Positions 25,566-34,056 of a DNA stretch of 64,000 nt are shown piece by piece. Position 1 is the stretch's first letter; each line of letters starts with the position of its first letter. Source of the stretch: a virus; IMG/VR virus record IMGVR_UViG_3300046501_000558, positions 1 to 64,000 of that record. One strand, given 5' to 3'. A program made the translations under genes and the position numbers. Below the pieces are notes generated by a model. It worked only from the letters and a program-made list of their open reading frames with translations, made no database searches and was not told the origin of the DNA.

Positions 25566-25970
25566 ATGTATTATCCTGTTGCCATTGAAAAAGGTGATGA
25601 AAATAATGCTTTTGGTGTAACCGTACCTGATATACCAGGATGCTTCTCTGCAGGAGATACTTTTGAAGAAGCCATCAAAGGTGTTAAAGAGGCCATCGCA
25701 GGGCATTTAGAGCTACTTGCTGAAGAAGGTGATGAGATTCCTCTTGCATCGAATGCAAGTAAATTTATAGATCTTGAAGAGTACCAAGGCTATATATGGG
25801 CTGTTGTTGATATAGATGTTGGACGTTACTTAGGTAAAGCTGAAAAAATCAATGTCACTTTACCAAGTCGCCTCATTCATATGATCGATGACAAAGTAAA
25901 AGCAGATGCTCGCTTTAAAAGCAGATCAGCTTTTTTAGCGGCTAGTGCTGAGCAACTATTAAAAGCATAA
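25566..25970 (+). CDS. hicB: HicB-family antitoxin
   Basis: 134 residues from ATG 25566 (GGAG ribosome site ~9 nt upstream). A longer open frame from 25512 overlaps hicA but begins before the conserved MYYPVAIEK start. The N-terminal HicB fold (FGVTVPDIPGCFSAGDTFEEA) binds HicA, and the C-terminal ~45 residues (INVTLPSRLIHMIDD ... RSAFLAASAEQLL) form a ribbon-helix-helix that binds DNA. It probably represses the paired repeats at 25260-25300. A terminator follows immediately. Confidence 0.9.
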   Translation: MYYPVAIEKGDENNAFGVTVPDIPGCFSAGDTFEEAIKGVKEAIAGHLELLAEEGDEIPLASNASKFIDLEEYQGYIWAVVDIDVGRYLGKAEKINVTLPSRLIHMIDDKVKADARFKSRSAFLAASAEQLLKA

Positions 25971-25995
25971 AAAATGCCCTAACAGGGGCATTTTT
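25971..25995 (+). terminator. Terminator after hicB
   Basis: AAAATGCCCT / AGGGGCATTTTT, a 9-10 bp stem followed by T5. Confidence 0.8.
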
Positions 25996-26019
25996 ATGTT
26001 TCTGATCCAAAGTACTGAA

Positions 26020-26057
26020 TTGCTGTCTATCACAATCTTAGACAGCAATTTTTTTGG
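26020..26057. terminator. Second hairpin, convergent with the minus-strand operon
   Basis: TTGCTGTCTA / TAGACAGCAA followed by T7 on the plus strand. It lies just after the stop at 26058 of the opposing gene. Confidence 0.75.
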
Positions 26058-26432
26058 TTAAACTATGTCAAAATTATTCATAATTTCCTTAATTTCACGT
26101 TTAACAAACTCTGTTGCCCATACCATAGGCTGATTACCCGTCTTTAAAGCATTCTGATACTTATCTGCCATCATAAGAAAATTACCCTTCAACCTTGACA
26201 CCATCAACGTTTCACGCATTTTAAGATTTGATATTTCCTCTTCTAATTCTGTGATTTTTGCTAGTGCTTTTTCTGGATCTGTCCAAGGATTAGTAAAGCA
26301 AACACCGTCATACACACAAACTTTTTGCTCGGCACATACCCACGGCGCACCTGATGAACATTTACCTATAGCTTTGCCCCATGTTTCATGATCTTCACTA
26401 TGTAAATCTGCCTCACAAGGTTTTAAGCTCAT
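26058..26432 (-). CDS. Unknown Cys-rich protein, 124 aa
   Basis: The first ~45 residues hold five Cys (KPCEADL, GKCSS, WVCAEQKVCV, GVCF) in a pattern that could bind zinc. The rest is helical (KALAKITELEEEISNLK) with a coiled coil. No family recognised. Last gene of the 31196-26058 accessory operon, of which it may be a separately translated end. Confidence 0.5.
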   Translation of the reverse strand: MSLKPCEADLHSEDHETWGKAIGKCSSGAPWVCAEQKVCVYDGVCFTNPWTDPEKALAKITELEEEISNLKMRETLMVSRLKGNFLMMADKYQNALKTGNQPMVWATEFVKREIKEIMNNFDIV

Positions 26433-26450
26433 TTCAAAGTTCTCTATATT

Positions 26451-26663
26451 TCATAGGAGGCTCACAGGTATTTTAAAAAAGACGTTAGATGATCCGGTAT
26501 ATACTTTGTCTTTAGAATCCTTAGCACTAATGACCGTTGCATATTTGCCTTCTTTCAAAGCAACAACCTTTAATGTACCGCATGGGTTCCATGCTTTATT
26601 CGTTGTTCCTACGCGATCCCCGACTTTCCAAGCACGTGATTGATTTATAACTTCAAGATTCAT
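26451..26663 (-). CDS. Small beta-rich protein, 70 aa
   Basis: Begins MNLEVINQSRAWKVGDRVGT and has several short strands ending in VFFKIPVSLL, like a small SH3/KOW-type barrel. Overlaps the next gene upstream by 4 bp. Function unknown. Confidence 0.5.
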   Translation of the reverse strand: MNLEVINQSRAWKVGDRVGTTNKAWNPCGTLKVVALKEGKYATVISAKDSKDKVYTGSSNVFFKIPVSLL

Positions 26664-27091
26664 TCTTTGCTCAACTCTGGCTGTGTTAAACGTGCTTTAA
26701 GTTCTTCAAGCTTTGTGGGGTTTTCTATACGCCAATCACTCCAACTTTCATGAGTTTCTACATGATTAACCCATGTCGGATGCTCTTTATATTCGATTTC
26801 CCCATGTTGACAGCGAATAATGCCATCGTCTTCCTGAGCTTGCTCATCACGATCAAGTTTTAATGATTGAAGTTCCTCATCGCCCATATCCTCAAGTTCA
26901 TCTTCAAAGATATAATTATAACGATGCTCTTCACAGTAAAAGCCTCCGCAATGTTGGGTATGGCTTGGATTTTCACAGCATGCATACCCCATACCCCGAT
27001 CAATTTCGTTTAAACAACCTGAATGATCACAAAATGCAGGCACGCTGTATCCTTGAAAACGTCCGTTCTGTTCGTAAACCCCATAACCCAT
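26660..27091 (-). CDS. Zinc-ribbon-like Cys/His-rich protein
   Basis: 143 residues from ATG 27091 (TTG 27097 is an in-frame alternative). It has two Cys/His clusters: FCDHSGC, then YACCENPSHTQHCGGFYCEEH, and later IIRCQHGEI. The spacing suggests two zinc sites. The middle is very acidic (EDELEDMGDEELQSL). No known family. It overlaps the 26451 gene by 4 bp. Confidence 0.5.
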   Translation of the reverse strand: MGYGVYEQNGRFQGYSVPAFCDHSGCLNEIDRGMGYACCENPSHTQHCGGFYCEEHRYNYIFEDELEDMGDEELQSLKLDRDEQAQEDDGIIRCQHGEIEYKEHPTWVNHVETHESWSDWRIENPTKLEELKARLTQPELSKE

Positions 27092-27181
27092 ATACAAACC
27101 TATTAAATTGAAATAAAAACCATGGCAAAAAAATAATAAGGTGGTATCTCACTTGAAATACCACCTCTCAGAAACTAAATG

Positions 27182-27751
27182 TTAAGAATCCATCCCTACG
27201 CCGTAACCCTTGAGCATTTTTGTAGATTTAAACTCTCGTTCATGTGCAAAACTTTTAAAACTTGTGAAGCAAGTTAAACAGCAATGATTAGTTAGTAGTC
27301 TTAGCTGTTTACCGCCACTTACTTCATCAAGAAACGCAAATAACTCGCCGTGAAAACCAAGCCACTGCTCACCGTTTTCTAAGAAAATTTCAGCATCCTC
27401 ATCCCCTAAAAATTCCCAAAGCTCTAAATGGGCAGGTGAAGCCACTTGAATTTCATAATCCGATGTTTCGCCTGTAACCTCATCTATCGCATGCACTCGA
27501 CTAACTATATGAAAGCTTTGGGCCGAACTGATAGTTTCTGTTTTTAATGCAAGAGCCAAATCGCCTTTATAAGCGTTCATCCATACATTCAACGGCGTCA
27601 CAACATCCTCGGTTGCATTAAAACCACCAAGTAAGTGATGAAGCTCAATTACTCGATTTGCATTATTAGCTTCCCAAGTCATTTGCAGTTTATGAACCTT
27701 TTGCTTAACGACCTGCTTAGGATCATATTTTTTATTTCGCTTTTTCTGCAT
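27182..27751 (-). CDS. Unknown protein next to a C5 methyltransferase, 189 aa
   Basis: A basic N-terminus (MQKKRNKKYDPKQVVKQKV) is followed by acidic residues (FLGDEDAEIFLENGE) and a Cys pair (NHCCLTCFTS). No recognised family. It lies 44 bp after the stop of the 27796-29457 methyltransferase. The basic N-terminus would fit a DNA-contacting accessory protein. Confidence 0.5.
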   Translation of the reverse strand: MQKKRNKKYDPKQVVKQKVHKLQMTWEANNANRVIELHHLLGGFNATEDVVTPLNVWMNAYKGDLALALKTETISSAQSFHIVSRVHAIDEVTGETSDYEIQVASPAHLELWEFLGDEDAEIFLENGEQWLGFHGELFAFLDEVSGGKQLRLLTNHCCLTCFTSFKSFAHEREFKSTKMLKGYGVGMDS

Positions 27752-27795
27752 TTACTTAAACACCCAATGAAAATATGGATTTAACGAAATTAAAG

Positions 27796-29457
27796 TCATG
27801 CTACAGCTCTCATTTGTGAATCTGATTTATCAAAAGGATTATTTGCACGTGCGATCGACATCATTGGGTACGGCGAAACACTATTACCGACCATATTGAC
27901 TTGATCCTTTTTAGAAAATGGCTTCCCATCATGGCCGTGCTCGATGATGTAAGAATCAGGAAAGCCTTGAGCCTTATACAGCTCTCGCGGGTGAAGCATT
28001 CGCATTCGAATATCGACTATTAGCCATGGCTCCCCTTTTATCCAAACCGTTACTAACGCTAAGCGGTCTTTTGTAGTAACTGTATCCATTGGTTGCGTAA
28101 GGTCCCGTGCATCCCCATTACCGTAAAAATTGATAAGAAAAGATGCGACACGCAAAGCGCCGTCTAAATTTTCTTTACTTAACGTTGCAGAGACTAGCTG
28201 CTGCTGACTCCCTGAATTTGTTATTGTTGTTAAAGGTTCATTTAAAGTGCGCCCATCTATTTCATTAAAACCACCGTTAGCCTGCATCATGTATGCCGCT
28301 ACTACAGCATGATGCCCCCCTTTAACTTGAGCGCATATAGTCGAAAGAGGGTCTTCAACTGACCAATTTCTTTGCTGTGAAGCGTTAGCAAACTCGGTTA
28401 GATACGGAGCCAAAATTGGACTAACCAAAGCACTATGCCCGCCGTATGCGGATGTCGTTGTAGCTAATGGATCCTTAATACTGTGACCTACACCAGTTCT
28501 AAAGTCTCTACTGATAAACGGCGCTGCTGTATTAACAAAAAAAGGATCTTTTGCATCAATCACAAACTTCTGCAAGCCGCGTGCAATGCGTTTCATAGTG
28601 GCATCAGCTAAATGCTTTGGCCTACCGAATATTGATTTTCCGAGATCTGAAAAATCTATACATTCCGCTGCCGCTTTCCATTTCGTTTGACCACGTTTCG
28701 GATCCTTATGTAAAAGTGGATCTTCCCAATTAATAGGCTGGCCGTCACAGCGTGCAACCAAGAAAAGGCGGTCCCGAGTTGTTGGCGCACCAAAGTCCGA
28801 AGCTTTTAATCGTTTCCAATCGACCACGTAGCCAAGTTTTTCAAGACTTTTGACAAAATGACGCCATGTTTTGCCTTTTAATTTTGGATTAGGTACTAAA
28901 AATTGATTATGTCGCGGTACTCGCTCTCCTGGTTCTGCAACCCGATTAATGAGTTTGTTATTCACTTTTATTTTTTCGAGTGTGACAACGCGACCTGTAT
29001 CTTTATCTCTTTTTGCTATTAAAGGCCCCCAATTAAGGATCTGTCTTACATTTTCCATGCTAATCAGATCTGGCTTAACCTTACCCGCAAACTTAATGAC
29101 TACCCAACTAAGATCCCTTATTTCTTTCTTACGTGGTTGCCCACCTGCAGCTTGAGAGTGATGAGTGCAATCAGGACTTGCATGGAACCAGCCAACGGGG
29201 TAGCCGTCACATATTGCAATGGGATCTACTGCAAAAACATCTTGTACGTAATGCTTTGTGTGTGGATGGTTCGCCGCATGCATCGAAATGGCTTTGGGAT
29301 TATGGTTTACCGCTGCATATACTGTACGGTTTAAGCCCATTTCAAGGCCTGTGCTTGCTCCACCACCACCAGCAAAGTAGTCGATGATAATCTTTTCACC
29401 AAAATTTAAAGCAAACTGAGTTTTAAAGGTTTTCGAGCAATCTACAAAACTGGTCAT
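27796..29457 (-). CDS. C5 cytosine DNA methyltransferase
   Basis: 553 residues. Motif I DYFAGGGGASTGLEMGL binds S-adenosylmethionine. Motif IV is SPDCTHHSQA, with the catalytic Cys in DC rather than the usual PC. Motif VI is SMENVRQI (ENV), motif VIII is TTRDRLFLVARC, and motif X is NMVGNSVSPYPM near the C-terminus. The region between VIII and X (~230-400) is the target-recognition domain and is long. No restriction enzyme lies beside it, so it is probably an orphan that protects the element from host restriction or marks DNA epigenetically. The ATG overlaps the upstream gene's stop by 4 bp. Confidence 0.9.
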   Translation of the reverse strand: MTSFVDCSKTFKTQFALNFGEKIIIDYFAGGGGASTGLEMGLNRTVYAAVNHNPKAISMHAANHPHTKHYVQDVFAVDPIAICDGYPVGWFHASPDCTHHSQAAGGQPRKKEIRDLSWVVIKFAGKVKPDLISMENVRQILNWGPLIAKRDKDTGRVVTLEKIKVNNKLINRVAEPGERVPRHNQFLVPNPKLKGKTWRHFVKSLEKLGYVVDWKRLKASDFGAPTTRDRLFLVARCDGQPINWEDPLLHKDPKRGQTKWKAAAECIDFSDLGKSIFGRPKHLADATMKRIARGLQKFVIDAKDPFFVNTAAPFISRDFRTGVGHSIKDPLATTTSAYGGHSALVSPILAPYLTEFANASQQRNWSVEDPLSTICAQVKGGHHAVVAAYMMQANGGFNEIDGRTLNEPLTTITNSGSQQQLVSATLSKENLDGALRVASFLINFYGNGDARDLTQPMDTVTTKDRLALVTVWIKGEPWLIVDIRMRMLHPRELYKAQGFPDSYIIEHGHDGKPFSKKDQVNMVGNSVSPYPMMSIARANNPFDKSDSQMRAVA

Positions 29458-29708
29458 ATTGAGAACCCACCAATAAGAACAGCATTACTTGGGCATTTCT
29501 TTAAAAAAAATATTTGGTCCCGAACCCACTGATCAAGATGCCTTTCTATTTGCTCATTGCTTTGAAAAGTTGGTCGCTTAAACGTTATAGCAACGTTATC
29601 AAATTGGTTTTTAACTGATAGAACGGCGTTACTATATTTTGATAAAACTAAGTAACGAATATCTTGTGAAACACTTTCATTATTGAAAATTAACGGTTTT
29701 TCTTTCAT
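29454..29708 (-). CDS. Small unknown protein between an octad array and a methyltransferase
   Basis: 84 residues, mixed, no motif (starts MKEKPLIFNNESVSQDIRYL). It overlaps the methyltransferase start by 4 bp and is preceded by octad array B (29725-29780), so array B sits at the promoter of a small-protein + methyltransferase operon. Confidence 0.5.
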   Translation of the reverse strand: MKEKPLIFNNESVSQDIRYLVLSKYSNAVLSVKNQFDNVAITFKRPTFQSNEQIERHLDQWVRDQIFFLKKCPSNAVLIGGFSI

Positions 29709-29724
29709 AAAAGCCTCTTAAAAT

Positions 29725-29780
29725 TGATCAATCAACCAAATGATCATTTATACATATGTGCAAATGATCATTTGTACCTA
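29725..29780. repeat. GATC octad array B
   Basis: 8 bp steps from 29725: TGATCAAT, CAACCAAA, TGATCATT, TATACATA, TGTGCAAA, TGATCATT, TGTACCTA. GATC at 29726, 29742 and 29766 (spacing 16 and 24). Just upstream of the 29708 start. Confidence 0.8.
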
Positions 29781-29843
29781 TTTTTAATACCTTGATTTGT
29801 GGATCAAGCTCCCTAAACTTGATCCTTAATCTTGCTTAGGCTA

Positions 29844-31196
29844 TTAATCCATCACTTCATTTAAGTAACTTACAATTTGCTCACCAATCCATTTCATAAC
29901 TGGTACAGCCATGGAGTTACCTAACGCCGCATATCTTCGAGTGTCTGGACAATCACACTCTTTCTTTCCGCGGTAAGGTATCTGTGTGTAATTATCAGGG
30001 AAACCCTGAAGCCGCTCGCATTCGAGCGGAGTTAAACGCCGTACAACACCTTCATGAATAAAATTCTGACAGTGCGTACCTTGTGAAGCAGTTAAAGCAC
30101 CAGCAATATTTCCATCGCCTCCGACTGGTCTAACTTCATCACGGCTATTCTGTTGATAGCTCACCCCATGAACGTCAGTTCTTGTTAAACAAGCTGTTCT
30201 CTCCAAAGTTGGCGTAACAGAGTTACCGCCATTTTCAGCTTTACGGCCAATCCAATTACCAGGAAAACCAAAAACATTAGAAATTGGTTTTGTGCCTGTT
30301 GAAGCCCTTAATGTTGGTGCTCTTTCAAGCGCCACATCATCTGCAGCATTACTATTACTGCAAAAAATAAGATCTTCATTAAACAAAATCTTTCCGTCTT
30401 CAACGGATTGATTGCCTAAACCTTTCTCATCGGACTTACATAAAGTACCAATAGGATCTTTATGGCTTATCCAGCTATTTGTGCTTGAATTTTTAGCGCT
30501 TGCTCGAATGGCTCGGGCAATCTCTTTCCGCGTTTTGCGGACCGGCGCAGAATCCCGTCGCACGCCGTTGAACTCAAATAATATTTTCTCGGCACGGAAC
30601 TCTTCTCTAGCACTTCCGACAACAAAGAGACGCCGCCTACGTTGGGGAACTCCGAAATATTGGGCATCGAGGATCCGCCAAGATGCTGACCTTTGGGGTC
30701 CAAACAAAAAACCTGCGTTTTTCCACTTCTTCCCTGCTGGTTGAAGCTCAATATCTTCTCCGGCAAGTGCTCCCAGAAAGCACCCGTATGCATTGTCTTT
30801 TGTAGACAAGACTCCGGGGACGTTTTCCCACACAACAATAACGGGTTCTTTTCCATTCTTAATTCTCACTTCATCAATTGCATTAGCGATATCAATAAAC
30901 ACAAGTGACAGCTGTCCTCTTGAGTCATTTAACGAGTTTCTAAGTCCCGCAACACTAAAAGCTTGGCACGGCGTGCCACCTATTAAAATGTCAGGAGCTT
31001 CGATTTCCTCATTCCTAATTTTCTCCGCAATACTTGTCATATCACCGAGATTAGGCACATTAGGGTAGTGATGATCTAAAACAGCACTTGGAAATTGTTC
31101 AATTTCCGCAAACCATATCGGATCCCACCCAAGGCTATGCCACGCAACCGTCGGAGCTTCAATTCCCGAACAGACAGAGCCATACGTCAAAACCAT
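29844..31196 (-). CDS. Second C5 cytosine DNA methyltransferase
   Basis: 450 residues. Motif I is SVCSGIEAPTVAWHSLGW, motif IV is GGTPCQAFSVAG (classic PCQ), motif VI is WENVPGV, motif VIII is VPQRRRRLFVVG, and motif X is GNSMAVPVMKWIGEQI. It is not closely similar to the 27796-29457 enzyme outside these motifs and has a different motif IV context, so the two probably recognise different sites. Again no restriction endonuclease is nearby. It may help the element evade several host restriction systems. Confidence 0.92.
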   Translation of the reverse strand: MVLTYGSVCSGIEAPTVAWHSLGWDPIWFAEIEQFPSAVLDHHYPNVPNLGDMTSIAEKIRNEEIEAPDILIGGTPCQAFSVAGLRNSLNDSRGQLSLVFIDIANAIDEVRIKNGKEPVIVVWENVPGVLSTKDNAYGCFLGALAGEDIELQPAGKKWKNAGFLFGPQRSASWRILDAQYFGVPQRRRRLFVVGSAREEFRAEKILFEFNGVRRDSAPVRKTRKEIARAIRASAKNSSTNSWISHKDPIGTLCKSDEKGLGNQSVEDGKILFNEDLIFCSNSNAADDVALERAPTLRASTGTKPISNVFGFPGNWIGRKAENGGNSVTPTLERTACLTRTDVHGVSYQQNSRDEVRPVGGDGNIAGALTASQGTHCQNFIHEGVVRRLTPLECERLQGFPDNYTQIPYRGKKECDCPDTRRYAALGNSMAVPVMKWIGEQIVSYLNEVMD

Positions 31197-31286
31197 GAGT
31201 TTTCTATCCTAAAATTTGGGGCGGGGATCGTGCTCCAACTCCAAATATTCAAGAAATGAAAATTCCATGCTATTTCAACTCTAAAA

Positions 31287-31301
31287 ATGCATTAATTGCA
31301 T
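31287..31301. promoter_or_regulatory. Operator-like palindrome with 5 bp spacer
   Basis: ATGCA-TTAAT-TGCAT, one base longer than the usual N4 spacing, ~90 bp upstream of the 31196 start, with more half-sites up to 31350. Confidence 0.4.
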
Positions 31302-31366
31302 AATTATGCATTTAAGTATATTACATAATACGCATTATGCAATATCGCATATAAACTATTTTAAAT

Positions 31367-31402
31367 ATAAAAAAACCTCCACTTAGGGAGGTCTTTTTTA
31401 TT
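31367..31402 (-). terminator. Terminator after the Rep gene
   Basis: AAAACCTCC / GGAGGTCTTTTTT, a 7 bp GC-rich stem with a T run on the minus strand. Confidence 0.8.
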
Positions 31403-31416
31403 TGGCATATCTTCTT

Positions 31417-32673
31417 TTAAATTTCTAACTCATTAACACTACTTTCAATGTCATCCTCTGTACCATCTCGCTCCTTCTCATTTTTCTGAAGGTTTAAAAG
31501 GCCATTGTTTAATTGACAGTGAACATAATAATCAAAGTCGATTAGCTTGATGTCATTTAACAGGCTTGGCTTACTTCTCAAAAGGGTGGCAAGAATCTCT
31601 TTTGCAAGTTTTCGATTACTTACTTCATCATCTGTTGTTGAACCTGCATAAAACTCACTGTAATCATTCAAGAATTGTGGGCATGACACCAAGAACCCGA
31701 TTTGCTTAGGTGTAAAGGAATCAATACGGTTAATATACTTCTCACGATCAGGTGATTTAAAGTGAGAGCCATCGTCGTTGTAAGGTATACCCGCTTTTAA
31801 CAGCTTAGTTTTGAATTCATGTAACTTATCTTCAATCTTCTTAATACGATCTGAAGCTTTGTATTCGTAATTAAATCTCAGACCAACAATACTGAGGCCA
31901 CTTTTAATATTCTCGACCTTTAGAATTGTAATATTAGATAAGTCATTAATTTCTTTTATTGAAGGCTTAATAATACGGCGCTTTAAATTATCGATGTCAT
32001 TGTAAGAAGGCTTATCTTCTAAATCTAATGCAAATTTTAGATCATCTAAGGAAATTTCAAGAATATTTGATTTCCATTTATTTTCAATTAGCATTCGATA
32101 GATTCTCATTGAATAAAAGCCATCAAGTTGTGTCACTTGCTTTAATTCATGTGAAAAATATCCATCAAGCTTTTTATCATCTGCTTGATCAACTAATACC
32201 CGATAAAAGTATTCATAAAATTCTGGCGCAAAACGAATATCGATACTTTTACTTTTGGCAATATATTTGCAATAAGTAATCATCGGTACTTTTGCTGGCA
32301 CAGGTGAATCTGGTTCTTTGACTTTCATTATTAGTGGCTGGAATTTGTTATAAATTCGAAGCAATGCTTTGTCTGCAGTCTTTTCTATAAGCTTTAATTC
32401 AGCTTCTTCTAAAGCAGTTGCTTCGCCACTAATGACTTTTTTATGTGTAAGTTCAGCGTAATTACGCGCAGAGATACGAATCTTTGAATTAGGATCAATA
32501 GGGCCTTTATTTTCAAGCTCTAACTTCCGTATAACAATCATAGCCGCAAACATTAGCTTTTCTTGGTTTGGATCGTTACTATAGCTTGCGTAAGCCATGG
32601 TGTTGCGAGTTACTACAAGAGAGTCTTTCTTTACTCGTTTAGCTATTATTAGCTCATCTTTTTGTTCGCTCAT
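31417..32673 (-). CDS. Rep_3-superfamily plasmid replication initiator
   Basis: 418 residues with the two winged-helix domains of RepB/RepA initiators. WH1 has TRNTMAYASY, the RNYAELTHKK region and the helix of FYSMRIYRMLIE. The second domain has NLKRRIIKPSIKEINDLSN followed by NITILKVENIKSG, the family's signature. A charged C-terminal extension follows. The upstream region carries the iterons it should bind and a DnaA box. It initiates plasmid-mode replication and probably autoregulates. It is transcribed away from the origin. Confidence 0.9.
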   Translation of the reverse strand: MSEQKDELIIAKRVKKDSLVVTRNTMAYASYSNDPNQEKLMFAAMIVIRKLELENKGPIDPNSKIRISARNYAELTHKKVISGEATALEEAELKLIEKTADKALLRIYNKFQPLIMKVKEPDSPVPAKVPMITYCKYIAKSKSIDIRFAPEFYEYFYRVLVDQADDKKLDGYFSHELKQVTQLDGFYSMRIYRMLIENKWKSNILEISLDDLKFALDLEDKPSYNDIDNLKRRIIKPSIKEINDLSNITILKVENIKSGLSIVGLRFNYEYKASDRIKKIEDKLHEFKTKLLKAGIPYNDDGSHFKSPDREKYINRIDSFTPKQIGFLVSCPQFLNDYSEFYAGSTTDDEVSNRKLAKEILATLLRSKPSLLNDIKLIDFDYYVHCQLNNGLLNLQKNEKERDGTEDDIESSVNELEI

Positions 32674-32788
32674 ACAGAAAACCCCAACAAAACCTACAAA
32701 TTATCATTTTGTACGTTTATAACATCTTTTTAGTTATCATACTTCATTAAGTTAGAATATTTACATACAGAAACACCGTTAATTTCGA

Positions 32789-33290
32789 GACATATTGTAC
32801 GGTTTCTCTAAGAATCTCTTTTTTTAGCCCCCTCCCCTCCCGTTTTTAGCCATTTTTTGAGACATGTTGTACGGTTTCAATGTTCAGCATGGCTCTATAT
32901 CCAGATAAAAAGCTTATTTTTTATTATAGTTTGTGGTGCTTTCCCCCTAAATGCAGTATTTGAGACAAGTTGTACGGTTTTAAAATAATTAAGACAAGTT
33001 GTACGGTTAATCAATTTTGAATAATTTTTATATAGAAAATGCTCTAAATCATCGATTTGATTACTTTTTATCTTAATGTGGATAATTCTGTTGATAAAAT
33101 GAGACGTTTTGTACGGAGAAAAGACAAGTTGTACGGTTTCTGAGACATGTTGTAGGGTTTCACAGACACGTTGTACGGGTTTAAAGACGTCCTGTACGGT
33201 CATCAAGACATGTTGTAGGGTTTTAAATACACCTTGTACGGTCTTTGAGACATGTTGTACGGGTTTGGAGACATGTTGTACGGAGGTTGG
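32789..33290 (+). repeat. Replication origin iterons (13 copies)
   Basis: The core GACATGTTGTACGG and its variants occur in the same orientation. Dispersed copies have their GAC at 32789, 32861, 32964 and 32993. A clustered series has its GAC at 33103, then exactly every 21 bp at 33123, 33144, 33165, 33186, 33207, 33228 (degenerate TAC), 33249 and 33270. Exact 21 bp spacing is two helical turns and is typical of iterons bound by a Rep_3 initiator. This region (32674-33510) has no gene. Confidence 0.93.
33077..33085 (-). promoter_or_regulatory. DnaA box
   Basis: TGTGGATAA on the plus strand is the complement of the consensus TTATCCACA, with no mismatch. It lies between the dispersed iterons and the clustered iterons. 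Confidence 0.8.
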
Positions 33291-33329
33291 ATTGTAAGAT
33301 GTTGATTAATATAAATTATTTAACACTCT

Positions 33330-33409
33330 AAAACCATACCTAAAACCTTCTAAAACCCTCTCTAAAACCTTTTAAAACCCTTCTAAAAACTATTTAAAAA
33401 TATATAAAA
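33330..33409. other. Phased A-tracts (curved DNA) next to the iterons
   Basis: Eight runs of four or five A start at 33330, 33342, 33352, 33364, 33374, 33385, 33396 and 33406, a mean spacing of about 11 bp, close to the helical repeat. Phased A-tracts bend DNA. Many origins have such a bend beside their iterons. Confidence 0.7.
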
Positions 33410-33510
33410 CCCTCATATTTTTTTTAAATTCATTTTTAAATTTATTTCACACGAAAGATACACCTCGAAAGGCATATCCATCAGATCTTAAAAAATATTG
33501 CTATGTAAGC

Positions 33511-34056
33511 TTACATACTAGTAACTGTGCTTAGCAATGAATCCAGTGATACAAATTTTTCAATTAAGTCTGTATTGCAATGTGCTGACCCTACCCAACC
33601 TGAATTTGAAAAATAAATTTCAGAATCACTAGGCCCTGCTCTGTGATAACACGATGAAAGAAAATTGAAATGAGTTGCACCAACTGGTGCTTTTTTAAGA
33701 ATGGAAAGAATATTGTTTTTTGAAAAAAGTTCTTTTATCCATAATTTGAAATAAGCATGTTTAAAATCTGTAGTCTTAATGATACTTCTTCCTTTAACAA
33801 ACTCATTCCATTGTTCATAAGTAAGATCTAATGCAAACCAATCATTACTCACTTTATTGAAACAATGAGGGATCTTAAATTGCCCCATTTTTTGTTCAGG
33901 ATCAAATTTATAAAAATACACTCCGGTTGTATCAATACATACATCGGTCGCATCTACAGGCATGTTTTTATAAATTTGATGATCAAATAAAAATACTTTA
34001 TTCATTGCTTTATTCCGCATCTGAGGTTTTAAAAATTGGTTTAAGACATTTAGCAA
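33511..34056 (-). CDS. Unknown protein upstream of the origin, 181 aa
   Basis: Soluble, aromatic-rich (YFKLWIKELF, NDWFALDL), no family recognised. Several Met residues near the start allow other starts; Met18 (MNKVFLFDHQ) is the main alternative. It overlaps the previous gene's end by 7 bp and is the last gene before the origin. Confidence 0.5.
   Translation of the reverse strand: MLNVLNQFLKPQMRNKAMNKVFLFDHQIYKNMPVDATDVCIDTTGVYFYKFDPEQKMGQFKIPHCFNKVSNDWFALDLTYEQWNEFVKGRSIIKTTDFKHAYFKLWIKELFSKNNILSILKKAPVGATHFNFLSSCYHRAGPSDSEIYFSNSGWVGSAHCNTDLIEKFVSLDSLLSTVTSM

Noticed and set aside
32789-33290. CRISPR array
   Set aside because: The regular direct repeats have only short spacers of 7 bp and identical orientation around a Rep gene. 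They are iterons; there is no leader and no Cas gene.
32895-33297. Open frames on both strands across the iterons
   Set aside because: They are products of the repeats (Cys/Thr-rich repeating peptides), lack ribosome sites, and overlap the origin.
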